This document shows, in pieces, positions 49,253 through 57,663 of a DNA stretch of 64,000 nt. The notes under the pieces are model-generated. The model searched no databases and was not told the origin of the DNA. It saw only the letters and a list, made by a program, of their open reading frames with translations. Positions within the stretch are counted from its first letter, which is position 1. Each line of letters starts with the position of its first letter. Location: positions 33,587 to 97,586 of the forward strand of contig CAYXHF010000005.1 of NCBI GenBank assembly GCA_964464815.1, read 5' to 3'. The position numbers and the translations under genes are program-made. The DNA is from UBA11524 sp964464815. Its GTDB lineage: Bacteria; Bacillota; Clostridia; Christensenellales; Aristaeellaceae.

Positions 49253-49299
49253 CCCTGTCCGCTGGGCATGAAGCTGTCAGCCGCGCGGATAGGGTTTTT
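49253..49299 (+). terminator. terminator after the secreted-protein gene
   Basis: CCCTGTCCGC (49253–49262) pairs with GCGGATAGGG (49285–49294), then five T. Confidence 0.75.
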
Positions 49300-49308
49300 G
49301 TTTTTTGG

Positions 49309-49343
49309 AAAAACAGGAGTGACGTGGGTGTGTCACTCCTGTT
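49309..49343 (-). terminator. terminator of the DUF3990/DUF3791 operon
   Basis: AACAGGAGTGAC (49312–49323) pairs perfectly with GTCACTCCTGTT (49332–49343). On the minus strand it runs into TTTTTCC. Confidence 0.82.
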
Positions 49344-49355
49344 CTTTGTTTGTAT

Positions 49356-49568
49356 TTATGGGAAAACCGCATTTCGTGCTTGCAGGTAAATATCAATGTC
49401 ATTGTTGACATACTGATTCCCCGTGGTATGCAGCACATCATAAAATTCGCGGATATAATCGTATACGCCGTACTTTTCAAACAGCTGTGCCACCTGTTTG
49501 CCTGTCAGGGATTTATGCACCTTGTAGCTTTCCATACAAAATACAATGAATTTTGTTTCAGCGCACAT
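49356..49568 (-). CDS. DUF3791 protein
   Basis: This 70-residue protein matches DUF3791 (FIVFCMESYKVHKSLTGKQV, then LFEKYGVYDYIREFYDVLHT, then NDIDIYL). These small helical proteins occur repeatedly next to DUF3990 genes in Bacillota. GAGGAGGA lies just before ATG 49568, overlapping the upstream gene's stop. As third gene of the cassette it could be an antitoxin or accessory component; no activity is known. Confidence 0.75.
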   Translation of the reverse strand: MCAETKFIVFCMESYKVHKSLTGKQVAQLFEKYGVYDYIREFYDVLHTTGNQYVNNDIDIYLQARNAVFP

Positions 49569-49578
49569 TGTGTCCTCC

Positions 49579-49815
49579 TCATACGTCGGGATAGCAGATG
49601 CATCCGCTTTCCCACTCCTGCTCCAGAAGAGAGTAGAGCATCGGTGTGCTATACTGCCAGACCTTTGTTTCCTCATCCTCCAGCGCTTCATACAGCTTGG
49701 AGGCATACAGCAGTTGAATCGCTTCATCTTCCGACACACCGCGCTTTTTCTCAATCATGGCAATGACATCCGCACTGATGATGGGCATAAGCGCATGAAA
49801 CTGTTCCAAACGCAT
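49579..49815 (-). CDS. small helical protein of the DUF3990 cassette
   Basis: This 78-residue acidic, helical protein (IISADVIAMIEKKRGVSEDE, AIQLLYASKLYEALEDEETK) has the look of a small antitoxin-type partner. Its start follows the DUF3990 stop by one base, and its stop is 10 bp before the DUF3791 start, so the three are translated as a unit. I cannot assign a family by name. Confidence 0.65.
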   Translation of the reverse strand: MRLEQFHALMPIISADVIAMIEKKRGVSEDEAIQLLYASKLYEALEDEETKVWQYSTPMLYSLLEQEWESGCICYPDV

Positions 49816-49816
49816 G

Positions 49817-50311
49817 TCACCAAGCCTCCTTTATTTGTTTATATCCGACAAAATGCAGATAGGATAGCATTTTGTCCGTATGAAACGTCCACTGATCATG
49901 CAGCACTTCCGTTTTCAGGCGTTTTACCGTTTCCTCCGCATCATACACACCTGTTTCAAAAAAACGAATGGATTGATAGACGTTATCGTCCGCCACAGGC
50001 CCGATATGCATATCTATCTGATCGGCAAACGGCTGACCACGTCGGTTCCTGACCACAAACATCAGCCATTCCTTTGTTGCCGTATCAAATTTGCAGATTT
50101 TTGTATTTTCTTTTGCTGCTTCATCATCAAATTCATAAATTGCCACATACCCAATCTGTTTATTTTCACGGCGCATTTTAATCCTCGCCCAACGTTCTGC
50201 CTGCGCATAGGAAGTCGTTGTATAAAAACCGGCTCCAAAGTCCAGGAACGCTGCACTCGCACGAATTTCTGGCCGTTCCACCAGCACCGTGCTTCCGTGA
50301 TACATCAGCAT
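49817..50311 (-). CDS. DUF3990 protein, ADP-ribosyltransferase-like fold
   Basis: This 164-residue protein begins MLMYHGSTVLVERPEIR, followed by DFGAGFYTTTSYAQAERWA and VAIYEFDDEA. This His…Tyr pattern (YHGS, then GFYTT with QAxxWA) is that of DUF3990, which resembles mono-ADP-ribosyltransferases. If active it would modify a cell component, and the two small genes behind it would be candidates for neutralising it. GGAGGG precedes ATG 50311. Confidence 0.75.
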   Translation of the reverse strand: MLMYHGSTVLVERPEIRASAAFLDFGAGFYTTTSYAQAERWARIKMRRENKQIGYVAIYEFDDEAAKENTKICKFDTATKEWLMFVVRNRRGQPFADQIDMHIGPVADDNVYQSIRFFETGVYDAEETVKRLKTEVLHDQWTFHTDKMLSYLHFVGYKQIKEAW

Positions 50312-50387
50312 GCCAATCCCTCCAATCCTTTTTATTGCTTTCTGCTCCTGTTTTCATGCACGGAGCGTGTGCATCACCGCCACGTAT

Positions 50388-50416
50388 ATTATACCACACA
50401 TTTTTTCCCTCGCCAA
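50388..50416 (-). promoter_or_regulatory. promoter of the DUF3990 cassette
   Basis: On the minus strand, TTGGCG (50416–50411), 17 bp, TATAAT (50393–50388). Confidence 0.75.
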
Positions 50417-50546
50417 TACGATTGCGCGATACAGAGATATGTTCATTGCAAGAAACTGCTTTTTTCCCTCCCTTTCCCACGCAAACATTCCCATGATTGC
50501 GTTTTCTAGTCGTGGAGATGCTATTGGACGGAAGGAGGAATGATGC

Positions 50547-50702
50547 ATGGACAAAAAACGACCGAAGCGTCCCAGCGCATTGGTGCGCACACTTTCCGAC
50601 GCACAGCAGCGCCAGAGCCACACGGACGTGCTTGGCTCGTGGACAGGCGTGCCGTGGCGCGATGAGGACGAAGAACCCGTGCAGGACGCGGATGACCTGT
50701 GA
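50547..50702 (+). CDS. small acidic-tailed protein before the PRC-barrel gene
   Basis: This 51-residue frame has a basic start (MDKKRPKRPSALVRTLS), a middle with LGSWTGVPWRDEDEE and a strongly acidic end. AAGGAGG lies upstream, and two out-of-frame ATGs (50540, 50543) precede the used one. Its last 11 bases overlap the PRC-barrel gene, so coupled translation is likely. No family recognised. Confidence 0.55.
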   Translation: MDKKRPKRPSALVRTLSDAQQRQSHTDVLGSWTGVPWRDEDEEPVQDADDL

Positions 50703-51174
50703 CGTGCGTCTGGAGCATCTGCTCGGCTTGCCAGCGGTCTACCGTGGGCAGTCGCAGGGGCATGTGGAACGCGCCGTGCTGGAGGACAATGGCCATGCCC
50801 TGCGCGGGCTTATCATCCGGCGTGGCTTTTTCGGCGCGAAATGGGTGGCGCGGCAGGACATTGAGCTACTCGGCGACGTGTCCGTCATCCTGCGAAAACG
50901 TCCCACGCGAACACCACCCGACACGGATTTTCGCCTGAAAACCGTCAAGGACACGCGTGGCGCGACGCTGGGATGCGTCACCGACGCCTTCCTCAGCCCG
51001 GAGAATTTGCATGTCAGCGGCATCGAAATTACCCTGGGGCTACTGGAAGACCTGCGCAGTGGCAGACGGCAGGTGCAACAGTTTTCCGCATTACCCAGCG
51101 GAGAGGTGCTGATTCCCGCTGGTGAGCTGCTGCTGGCAGAGGAAGGGACGCCGCACCGGAGCTTTTCTTCCTAA
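50692..51174 (+). CDS. PRC-barrel domain protein
   Basis: This 160-residue protein has two PRC-barrel-like halves. The first (about 3–70) reads VRLEHLLGLPAVYRGQSQGH, then RGLIIRRGFFGAKWVARQDI. The second (about 80–140) reads KTVKDTRGATLGCVTDAFLS. PRC barrels bind RNA, proteins or small ligands; in Clostridia such genes commonly sit near an AI-2E-family transporter and alaS, as here. ATG 50692 overlaps the preceding small gene. Confidence 0.72.
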   Translation: MTCDVRLEHLLGLPAVYRGQSQGHVERAVLEDNGHALRGLIIRRGFFGAKWVARQDIELLGDVSVILRKRPTRTPPDTDFRLKTVKDTRGATLGCVTDAFLSPENLHVSGIEITLGLLEDLRSGRRQVQQFSALPSGEVLIPAGELLLAEEGTPHRSFSS

Positions 51175-51200
51175 CGATTCGTAGAAAGGAGATAAGACGC

Positions 51201-51353
51201 ATGAACAAAATGTTGTTTGGTTCGGCGGTTGGCCTGATGATGGGCATTGGGTTGATGATGCTCCCTGTCGGACGCACCATCCGTCAGGATGTCCAAAAGG
51301 GCGCTGGAAAAGTCAAAGAGCTGGTGCAGGACATGACGGAAGCGAATTCGTAA
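51201..51353 (+). CDS. YtxH-like small membrane protein
   Basis: This 50-residue protein has one short glycine- and methionine-rich membrane segment (LFGSAVGLMMGIGLMMLP) and an amphipathic tail (RQDVQKGAGKVKELVQDM), as in YtxH-like envelope stress proteins. AAAGGAG precedes ATG 51201. It is between the PRC-barrel gene and the AI-2E-family transporter. Confidence 0.65.
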   Translation: MNKMLFGSAVGLMMGIGLMMLPVGRTIRQDVQKGAGKVKELVQDMTEANS

Positions 51354-51358
51354 TTTAC

Positions 51359-51389
51359 AAGAGGCAGGGAAAAAGCTCCCTGCCTTTTG
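51359..51389 (+). terminator. terminator after the YtxH-like gene
   Basis: AGGCAGGGA pairs with TCCCTGCCT across a short loop, then TTTTG. Confidence 0.7.
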
Positions 51390-51416
51390 TGCCTTTCTGG
51401 AAAGGAGCATCACGCC

Positions 51417-52442
51417 ATGCAGAAATCCATTTTTCAGCGTCGGGTTTCCCCGAGGATTGTCGTGGCGCTGCTCTGCGCCGTGGCGGTTTTGATTGCCCTG
51501 CGTGGCGTGGTGACTTCCATGCTGACGCTGCTGGCGGTTTCGCTCTTGCTGGAATGGACGGCGCTGCCCATTTGTCGGGTGCTGGAAAAGCACTTGGGCG
51601 CATCTGTGGCGGCGGCGCTGTCGCTGCTGATGCTGTTGGTCGGGTCGCTGTTGTTGCTCTGGGGACTGATTCCGCCGCTTGTGCAGCAGGTGCGGCAGTT
51701 GGCGGTTCGGCTGCCAGCCGCGCTTGCATGGGTGCAGGAGCTGCTGGCGGCGGTGAGTAGCCGGCTGACCGAACGTGGCTTTCCGGCCAGCAATTTGCAG
51801 GGCGAGCTGGCCGCCCGCCTGACCAGCGCCATTGGACAGGCCGCCGCCATGGTCGTCAGCGCCATCCGACGCCTGAGCGGCAGCGTCAGCCAGTGGCTGT
51901 TGTCGCCGCTGATTGCCTTTTATCTGTTGCGGGACAGGAAACAGCTTTGCACCCTGCTGACACTCCTGCTTCCGCTGGAATATCGCGCCCGTGGCGTTCG
52001 TGCGGCGCGGGAAATGCGCCGGGAAAGCGCGCTGTATTTCCGAGGACAGTTGCTTTTATCCGGCGCAGTGGGCGCCATGACGGCGGTGGCGCTGCTGTTG
52101 ACGCGCACACCGGGTGCGGTACTGCTGGGACTACTGATGGGCGTGTTGGAGCTGATTCCCTATATCGGGCCTGTATTGGCCGGATTGCCAGCGGTCTTGC
52201 TCTCCCTGCAAAGCGGCTGGACGGCGGCGCTATGGACGCTGGTGGCGCTATGCGCAGTGCAGCAGATTGAGGCGAATTTGCTATCGCCACGTCTGTTGTC
52301 GGGTGCAACGCGACTGCATCCGCTGACGGTGCTGCTGGCGATTGCCTTTGGCGGCATGGTCGGCGGTGCGATTGGCATGATGCTGATGCTGCCCGCGGTG
52401 GTGTGCGTGCGTGGCGCGGTGCGCGGTTGGCGGTGCGGATGA
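51417..52442 (+). CDS. AI-2E family transporter (PerM/YtvI-like)
   Basis: This 341-residue membrane protein has about eight helices and the family's central soluble segment. The conserved GLLMGVLELIPYIGPVLAGLPAVLLSL motif is split here as GLLMGVLELIPYIGP and AGLPAVLLSL, and the C-terminal helix pair is AFGGMVGGAIGMMLMLP. Members export small molecules or act as Na+/H+ antiporters; the AI-2 name is historical. It has its own AAAGGAG at the right distance from ATG 51417, and it is followed by the first repeat cluster. Confidence 0.85.
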   Translation: MQKSIFQRRVSPRIVVALLCAVAVLIALRGVVTSMLTLLAVSLLLEWTALPICRVLEKHLGASVAAALSLLMLLVGSLLLLWGLIPPLVQQVRQLAVRLPAALAWVQELLAAVSSRLTERGFPASNLQGELAARLTSAIGQAAAMVVSAIRRLSGSVSQWLLSPLIAFYLLRDRKQLCTLLTLLLPLEYRARGVRAAREMRRESALYFRGQLLLSGAVGAMTAVALLLTRTPGAVLLGLLMGVLELIPYIGPVLAGLPAVLLSLQSGWTAALWTLVALCAVQQIEANLLSPRLLSGATRLHPLTVLLAIAFGGMVGGAIGMMLMLPAVVCVRGAVRGWRCG

Positions 52443-52471
52443 AGTAAGACCGCTTATGTAGATGAGCGGTT

Positions 52472-53073
52472 GTAGCACGATGCGTGGCCTTCTTCGTGAA
52501 GATGGTACGGTGCGTGAAGTAGGCCCTCTCAGTCGGCCAAGGGCCGACAGCTCTCCCAGAGGGAGAGCCAAGGGGTGGTCTTAATTCCAGCTAGTCTTCA
52601 CTTCACAGAATGCGCTTATTCCGGCAACGTACACCAGTAACATGCACAATCGCCTCAGGCTTGAAAGTCTTGCACGGCCAGCGTTCTTGGCTCTCCCTCT
52701 GGGAGAGCTGGCACCGAAGGTGACTGAGAGGGCCGTGCCGCTTGACAAGTCCTCCTGCAAATGTGCGCGTCTGTAGTATGATGCGTGTCCTTCTTCGTGA
52801 AGATGGTACGGTGCGTGAAGTAGGCCCTCTCAGTCGGCCAAGGGCCGACAGCTCTCCCAGAGGGAGAGCCAAGGGGTGGTCTTAATTCCAGCTAGTCTTC
52901 ACTTCACAGAATGCGCTTATTCCGGCAACGTACACCAGTAACATGCACAATCGCCTCAGGCTTGAAAGTCTTGCACGGCCAGCGTTCTTGGCTCTCCCTC
53001 TGGGAGAGCTGGCACCGAAGGTGACTGAGAGGGCCGTGCCGCTTGACAAGTCCTCCTGCAAATGTGCGCGTCT
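52472..53073 (+). repeat. tandem array of ~301-bp palindromic repeats (cluster 1)
   Basis: Two nearly identical copies are joined head to tail with a period of 301 bp (for example GAAGT at 52516, GAAG at 52817). Inside each copy a left arm GGCCCTCTCAGTC…AGCTCTCCCAGAGGGAGAGCC is matched by an inverted right arm GGCTCTCCCTCTGGGAGAGCT…GACTGAGAGGGCC about 170 bp later, so each copy can fold into a long hairpin. No real gene is present; open frames in it are by-products of the repeat. It belongs to the same family as cluster 2 (63616–64000). Confidence 0.85.
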
Positions 53074-53078
53074 GCAAA

Positions 53079-53132
53079 TAAAAAATCCCCGCTACTGGGG
53101 AAGGAAAATAGCTTTCCTTCCCGGCAGCGGGA
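53079..53132 (-). terminator. terminator of leuS
   Basis: On the minus strand CCGCTGCCGGGAAGGAAA pairs with TTTCCTTCCCCAGTAGCGG (with mismatches) and ends in GGATTTTTT. Confidence 0.82.
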
Positions 53133-53164
53133 ATCAATAGCTGTTGTCAGATGCCCTACAGCAA

Positions 53165-55582
53165 TTACTTCGCGATGAAATTGACCAGACGGCCCGGAAC
53201 GAAAATGACCTTGGATACCGTCTTGCCCGCCAGAATCTTCTCGATTTCCGGCAGCTTCTGCAATTCCGTCTCCGCGCGTTCCTTCGTCATGTCGGCGGGA
53301 ATCATCACGCGGCCGCGAACCTTGCCGCACACCTGCACGGCAATCTCAATTTCGGACTTGACCAGGGCCGCCTCGTCCCACGTGGGCCAGGGCTGGTAGG
53401 TCATCGTGCCCTCAAAGCCCTGCAGCTCCCACATCTCTTCGGTGATGTGCGGCGCAACCGGGTTCAGCAGGAGCAGCAGCGTCTTGAGCTCGCCGCGCGT
53501 GACCTGACCAACGGACACCATTTCGTTCACCAGCGTCATCATTTGCGCGATGGCGGTGTTGTACTTCATGGCCTCAAAGTCCTGGGAGACCTTCTTGATG
53601 CTCTCGTGCATCAGGGCGGTCAGCTTTTCGCTGTAGCCTTCCTCGGGCGTGACGTTTTCCTGCAAGCGCCACACGCGATCCAGGAAGCGGCGGCAGCCCT
53701 TGGCGCTCTGCGTGCTCCACGGAATCGCCTGATCAAAGGCGCCCATGAACATCTCGTAGACGCGGAAGGCGTCCGCACCGATTTCGTCAATGATGTCATC
53801 GGGGTTGACGACATTGCCACGGGACTTGGACATCTTTTCGCCGTTCTCGCCCAGAATCATGCCATGGCTGGTGCGCTTCTGGTAGGGTTCGGGCGCAGGA
53901 ATGACGCCAATATCATGCAGGAACAGGTGCCAGAAGCGGCTGTAGAGCAGATGCAGGGTCGTATGCTCCATGCCGCCATTGTACCAATCCACCGGCAGCC
54001 AGTATTGCAGCGCCTCGGGCGAACCGATGCCCGTCTCGCAGTGCGGATCGGCATAGCGCATGAAGTACCAGCTGGAGCCAGCCCACTGGGGCATGGTGTC
54101 GGTCTCACGCTTGGCCGGGCCACCGCAGCACGGGCAGGTCGTGTTGACCCAATCATGCATGACGGACAGGGGCGATTCACCAGAATCAGTCGGCTCGTAG
54201 TTGTCCACCATCGGCAGCGTCACCGGCAGCTGATCCTCCGGCACGCCCACCATACCGCACTTATCGCAGTGGATAATCGGAATCGGTTCACCCCAATAGC
54301 GCTGGCGGCTGAACACCCAGTCGCGCAGCTTGAAGTTGACCTTCTTCTCGCCCACGCCTTCCTTTTCCAGATGCGCGATGATGGCTTCCTTGGCCTGTGC
54401 CACGGTCATGCCGTTGAGGAAGCCCGAGTTGACCATCACACCGTCCTGAATGTCGGTATACGCGGCCTCGTCGATGTTGCCACCGGCTACAACCTCCACC
54501 ATGGGGATGGAGAACTTCTTGGCGAACTCCCAGTCGCGGGTGTCATGCGCCGGAACAGCCATGATGGCGCCCGTGCCGTAGGACATCAGCACATAGTCGC
54601 TGAGCCAAATCGGGATTTCCGTACCCGTCACCGGGTTGATGGCGCGGATGCCTTCCAGCTGCACGCCGGTCTTTTCCTTGGCCAGCTCCGCACGCTCGAA
54701 ATCGCTCTTCTTCGCCGCCTCGGCACGATAGGTCATGCAGGCGTCGTAGTTGGTAATCTGATCCTTCAGCTTGTCAATCAGCGGATGCTCGGGCGAAAGC
54801 ACCATGTACGTCGCGCCAAACAGGGTATCGGGGCGCGTGGTGAAGATGCGCACCTTCTCACCCTGCGCGGTCAGGGCGAAGTCCACCTCTGCACCGACGC
54901 TGCGGCCAATCCAGTTGCGCTGCTGCACCTTCACCTTGTCGATGAAGTTGACCGTGTCCAGACCGTCCAGCAGCTTCTGGGCATAGGCGGTAATCTTGAG
55001 CATCCACTGCTTCTTGACCTTGCGGATGACCTGCGTGCCGCAGCGCTCGCAGGCGCCGCCAACCACTTCCTCATTCGCCAGGCCACACTTGCAGCTCGGG
55101 CACCAGTTGATGGGCATCTCCGACTTATACGCCAGGCCGTGCTTATACAGCTGGAGGAAAATCCACTGCGTCCAGCGATAATACGCCGGGTCGGTCGTGT
55201 TCACCTCACGGGTATAGTCAAAGGAGAAGCCAATCTTCTGGAGCTGTTCGCGGAAGTGGTCAATGTTCTTCTGCGTCACGATAGCGGGATGCACCTTGTT
55301 CTTGATGGCGTAGTTCTCCGTCGGCAGACCGAAGGCGTCCCAGCCAATGGGGAACAGCACGTTGTAGCCTTCCATGCGGCGCTTACGGGCAATGATGTCC
55401 ATGGCCGTGTTGGAGCGCGGATGACCCACGTGCAGGCCCTGTCCCGACGGATACGGGAACTCAATCAGGCCATAGAACTTGGGCTTGGTATAATCCGTCT
55501 TTGCCTCAAAAACGTGGCTGTCGGCCCAACGCTTTTGCCATTTCGGCTCAATGGATTTGGGGTCATAGGGTTTGAATTCCAT
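53165..55582 (-). CDS. leuS: leucyl-tRNA synthetase
   Basis: This 805-residue class I synthetase has the HIGH motif as HVGH (in PSGQGLHVGHPRSNT, near residue 50), a zinc-type knuckle (CPSC…CERC), and the inserted editing domain (TRPDTLFGATYMVL, GTGAIMAVPAHDTRDW). KMSKS is in GEKMSKSRGNVVNPDD near 582, and an anticodon-binding end follows. Length is normal. Transcription starts about 270 nt upstream and passes through a T-box, so it is induced by uncharged tRNA-Leu. GGGAGGAA precedes ATG 55582. Confidence 0.97.
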   Translation of the reverse strand: MEFKPYDPKSIEPKWQKRWADSHVFEAKTDYTKPKFYGLIEFPYPSGQGLHVGHPRSNTAMDIIARKRRMEGYNVLFPIGWDAFGLPTENYAIKNKVHPAIVTQKNIDHFREQLQKIGFSFDYTREVNTTDPAYYRWTQWIFLQLYKHGLAYKSEMPINWCPSCKCGLANEEVVGGACERCGTQVIRKVKKQWMLKITAYAQKLLDGLDTVNFIDKVKVQQRNWIGRSVGAEVDFALTAQGEKVRIFTTRPDTLFGATYMVLSPEHPLIDKLKDQITNYDACMTYRAEAAKKSDFERAELAKEKTGVQLEGIRAINPVTGTEIPIWLSDYVLMSYGTGAIMAVPAHDTRDWEFAKKFSIPMVEVVAGGNIDEAAYTDIQDGVMVNSGFLNGMTVAQAKEAIIAHLEKEGVGEKKVNFKLRDWVFSRQRYWGEPIPIIHCDKCGMVGVPEDQLPVTLPMVDNYEPTDSGESPLSVMHDWVNTTCPCCGGPAKRETDTMPQWAGSSWYFMRYADPHCETGIGSPEALQYWLPVDWYNGGMEHTTLHLLYSRFWHLFLHDIGVIPAPEPYQKRTSHGMILGENGEKMSKSRGNVVNPDDIIDEIGADAFRVYEMFMGAFDQAIPWSTQSAKGCRRFLDRVWRLQENVTPEEGYSEKLTALMHESIKKVSQDFEAMKYNTAIAQMMTLVNEMVSVGQVTRGELKTLLLLLNPVAPHITEEMWELQGFEGTMTYQPWPTWDEAALVKSEIEIAVQVCGKVRGRVMIPADMTKERAETELQKLPEIEKILAGKTVSKVIFVPGRLVNFIAK

Positions 55583-55599
55583 GATGCTTCCTCCCTGCG

Positions 55600-55852
55600 T
55601 CTATGAATCGGACGGAACAAAAAAACGTTCCGCCCCTGCATGTTTTGCAAAGACGAAACGGTTGTTTCGCGGTACCACTCTGCTTGTCCGGTCAAACGCC
55701 GAACCACTCTTGCGCGTAACGTGCGCCATTCGCGGACTCTCATCCGAATACGCTCCCGGGCGAGCGGCTGTGAACATCTGGCTGCGCTTCCACCATGACG
55801 CGGCTCTCTGAAACAGATGGGTTTCCTCAGCGTTCCCGTTCATTGCGAGACA
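55600..55852 (-). promoter_or_regulatory. T-box riboswitch of leuS
   Basis: The minus strand shows the T-box core TGGTACCGCG (55677–55668) in AGAGTGGTACCGCG, preceded by a long Stem I region with AGAGAG and GGTGGAAGC elements. It is followed by a terminator hairpin in which CGTTTCGTCTTTGC pairs with GCAGGGGCGGAACG (55660–55626) and seven T follow (A tract 55619–55625). Uncharged tRNA would stabilise the alternative antiterminator. I could not place the specifier codon with confidence; CTC in CCGCTCGCC is one candidate. Confidence 0.88.
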
Positions 55853-55857
55853 AAAAC

Positions 55858-55886
55858 AGTATAATGCTTTTGGCCAAGCTTGTCAA
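55858..55886 (-). promoter_or_regulatory. promoter of the leuS T-box transcript
   Basis: On the minus strand, TTGACA (55886–55881), 17 bp, TATACT (55863–55858). The stretch 55890–56110 beyond it shows no recognisable gene. A modest plus-strand promoter TTGACG (56114–56119), 17 bp, TAAACT (56137–56142) could serve the MATE gene. Confidence 0.82.
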
Positions 55887-56209
55887 GCCGGACAGCAGAA
55901 AAAACATCCCGTCCGCACAATCGCCCAAGGAAATTCTCCGGCATCGGAACTCGAAAGTTAGTCATGGCAGACCACTTTCCTCGACGAAGCCTCCCTCAAG
56001 CGCGTCATCGCTGCCACCGTTTATACCCTCCAAAGCATCACCGCCGAGCCTTACACCAAAAGCGCTTTTTGTTTTTCTGAAAAAAAGCTTTTTAATTGAA
56101 TCCGCAAAACCTCTTGACGTGTCTTCTATAATATGATAAACTAACTCTTTGGCTGGTTCAAGCAGCCTCTTATTTTTTCGATGTATCATAGGAAAGGAAA
56201 ATCACTGAA

Positions 56210-57586
56210 ATGGCAGCAAAGAAGCAAGACGCCACTGCCGAGCGCAGTCAAATGCTGGGCAGCATGCCCATGACGAAGCTCGTGCCCACCGTATCCGTAC
56301 CGATTATGATTTCGATGCTGGTGCAGGCATTGTATAATATCGTTGACGGTATTTTCGTCGCTCAGTATTCCCCGGATGCCCTGACCGCCGTTAACCTCGC
56401 CATGCCGATGCAGATGCTGATGGTGGCGCTGGCCACGGGTATGGGCACTGGTATCAACAGCCTGATTTCTCGCCGTCTGGGCGAAAAGCGTTCCCATGAG
56501 GCGCGTGACGCCGCCCGCCATGGCCTGCTGATTGAGGCGGCTGGCTGGCTGCTGTTCGTGCTGATTGGCCTCGTTCTGGCCGGGCCGTATATCGCCATGT
56601 CTTCTCCGGCCGCGAACGTGCTGGAAATGGGTACGTCCTACCTGCGTATCGTGACCATCTGCTCCCTGGGTCAGTTCATGGCCATCTGCTTTGAGCGCAT
56701 GATGCAGGCCACGGGCAACAGCAAGCTGTCCATGCTCACGCAGCTCAGTGGCGCGGTGACGAATATCATCCTCGACCCGGTCTTCATCTTCGTGTTCGAT
56801 ATGGGCATTGAGGGCGCGGCCATTGCCACGGTGCTGGGTCAGGTTGTCAGCTGCCTGCTGGGCTTCTACCTGAACCAGACGCACAATGCGGAAATGCGCC
56901 TGACGCATGAAAACTTCCAGTTCAGCTGGATGACCGTCAAGAACATTTTCGTTGTGGGTCTGCCCTCCACGGTCATGCAGGCCATTTCCTCCGTGTGCAA
57001 TACGCTGATGAACATGCTGCTGATGAACTTCGGCGCGGTGTATGTGGACACGCTGGGTGTGTACTTCAAGCTTCAGTCCTTCGTCTTCATGCCGGTGTTC
57101 GGCCTGTGCAATGGCATGGTGCCGATTGTCGGCTATAACTTCGGCGCGAAGCTCAAAAAGCGCGTGTATGAATGCATCAAAGTGTGCCTCATTTATGCGG
57201 TGGTCATCATGCTGCTGGGCACGCTGCTGTTCCTGACCGTGCCGAATCTGCTGATTATGCCCTTTGACTCCACGCCCGATCAGTCCCTGACGGCAGAAGG
57301 CTGCATCGCCCTGCGCATCATCTGCTCCAGCTTCCTGTTTGCGGCCGCTGGCATCACCTTCAGCACGGTCTTCCAGGCTGTCGGCAAGGGCACGTATAGC
57401 CTGATGATGAGCCTGAGCCGTCAGGTGCTGGCGCTGCTGCCGGTGGCATGGCTGCTGTCCTTCATCGGCCCGAATGCCATTTGGTGGGCATTCCCGATTG
57501 CCGAGGTTGTGTCGCTGACGGTCTGCCTGCTGCTGCTGCGCAAGTGCAACCGGGAGCTGATTGCACCCCTGCCTGATGAGGCGTAA
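56210..57586 (+). CDS. MATE-family efflux transporter
   Basis: This 458-residue protein has 12 membrane helices in two similar halves. It has the MATE start (LVPTVSVPIMISMLVQALYNIVD split by VDGIFVAQY) and conserved ATGMGTGINSLISRRLGE and GLCNGMVPIVGYNFGA segments. It exports drugs or cationic compounds using a Na+ or H+ gradient; the substrate is not evident. AAAGGAAA precedes ATG 56210. It shares a bidirectional terminator with the AraC gene. Confidence 0.9.
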   Translation: MAAKKQDATAERSQMLGSMPMTKLVPTVSVPIMISMLVQALYNIVDGIFVAQYSPDALTAVNLAMPMQMLMVALATGMGTGINSLISRRLGEKRSHEARDAARHGLLIEAAGWLLFVLIGLVLAGPYIAMSSPAANVLEMGTSYLRIVTICSLGQFMAICFERMMQATGNSKLSMLTQLSGAVTNIILDPVFIFVFDMGIEGAAIATVLGQVVSCLLGFYLNQTHNAEMRLTHENFQFSWMTVKNIFVVGLPSTVMQAISSVCNTLMNMLLMNFGAVYVDTLGVYFKLQSFVFMPVFGLCNGMVPIVGYNFGAKLKKRVYECIKVCLIYAVVIMLLGTLLFLTVPNLLIMPFDSTPDQSLTAEGCIALRIICSSFLFAAAGITFSTVFQAVGKGTYSLMMSLSRQVLALLPVAWLLSFIGPNAIWWAFPIAEVVSLTVCLLLLRKCNRELIAPLPDEA

Positions 57587-57601
57587 TTGATTTTATATGA
57601 A

Positions 57602-57646
57602 AAGCACCGTTTGCAAACCTCGCTGGTTCTGCAAACGGTGCTTTTT
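57602..57646. terminator. bidirectional terminator between MATE and AraC genes
   Basis: AAGCACCGTTTGCA (57602–57615) pairs perfectly with TGCAAACGGTGCTT, flanked by T and A runs. Confidence 0.88.
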
Positions 57647-57663
57647 CGTATCGGAAACGACCC

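Noticed and set aside
52472..53073. CRISPR array
   Set aside because: The repeats are about 300 bp with no short spacers; they are palindromic tandem elements.
52603..53140. Repeated short frames inside the 300-bp repeats, with similar peptides in both copies
   Set aside because: Peptide similarity follows from the DNA duplication; no ribosome sites, and frames are disrupted in cluster 2.
53144..55606. Long plus-strand open frame opposite leuS
   Set aside because: leuS is unambiguous with HIGH and KMSKS motifs and a T-box on the minus strand.
55890..56200. Possible small gene upstream of the MATE transporter
   Set aside because: Only short frames with no ribosome site or recognisable composition; treated as non-coding.
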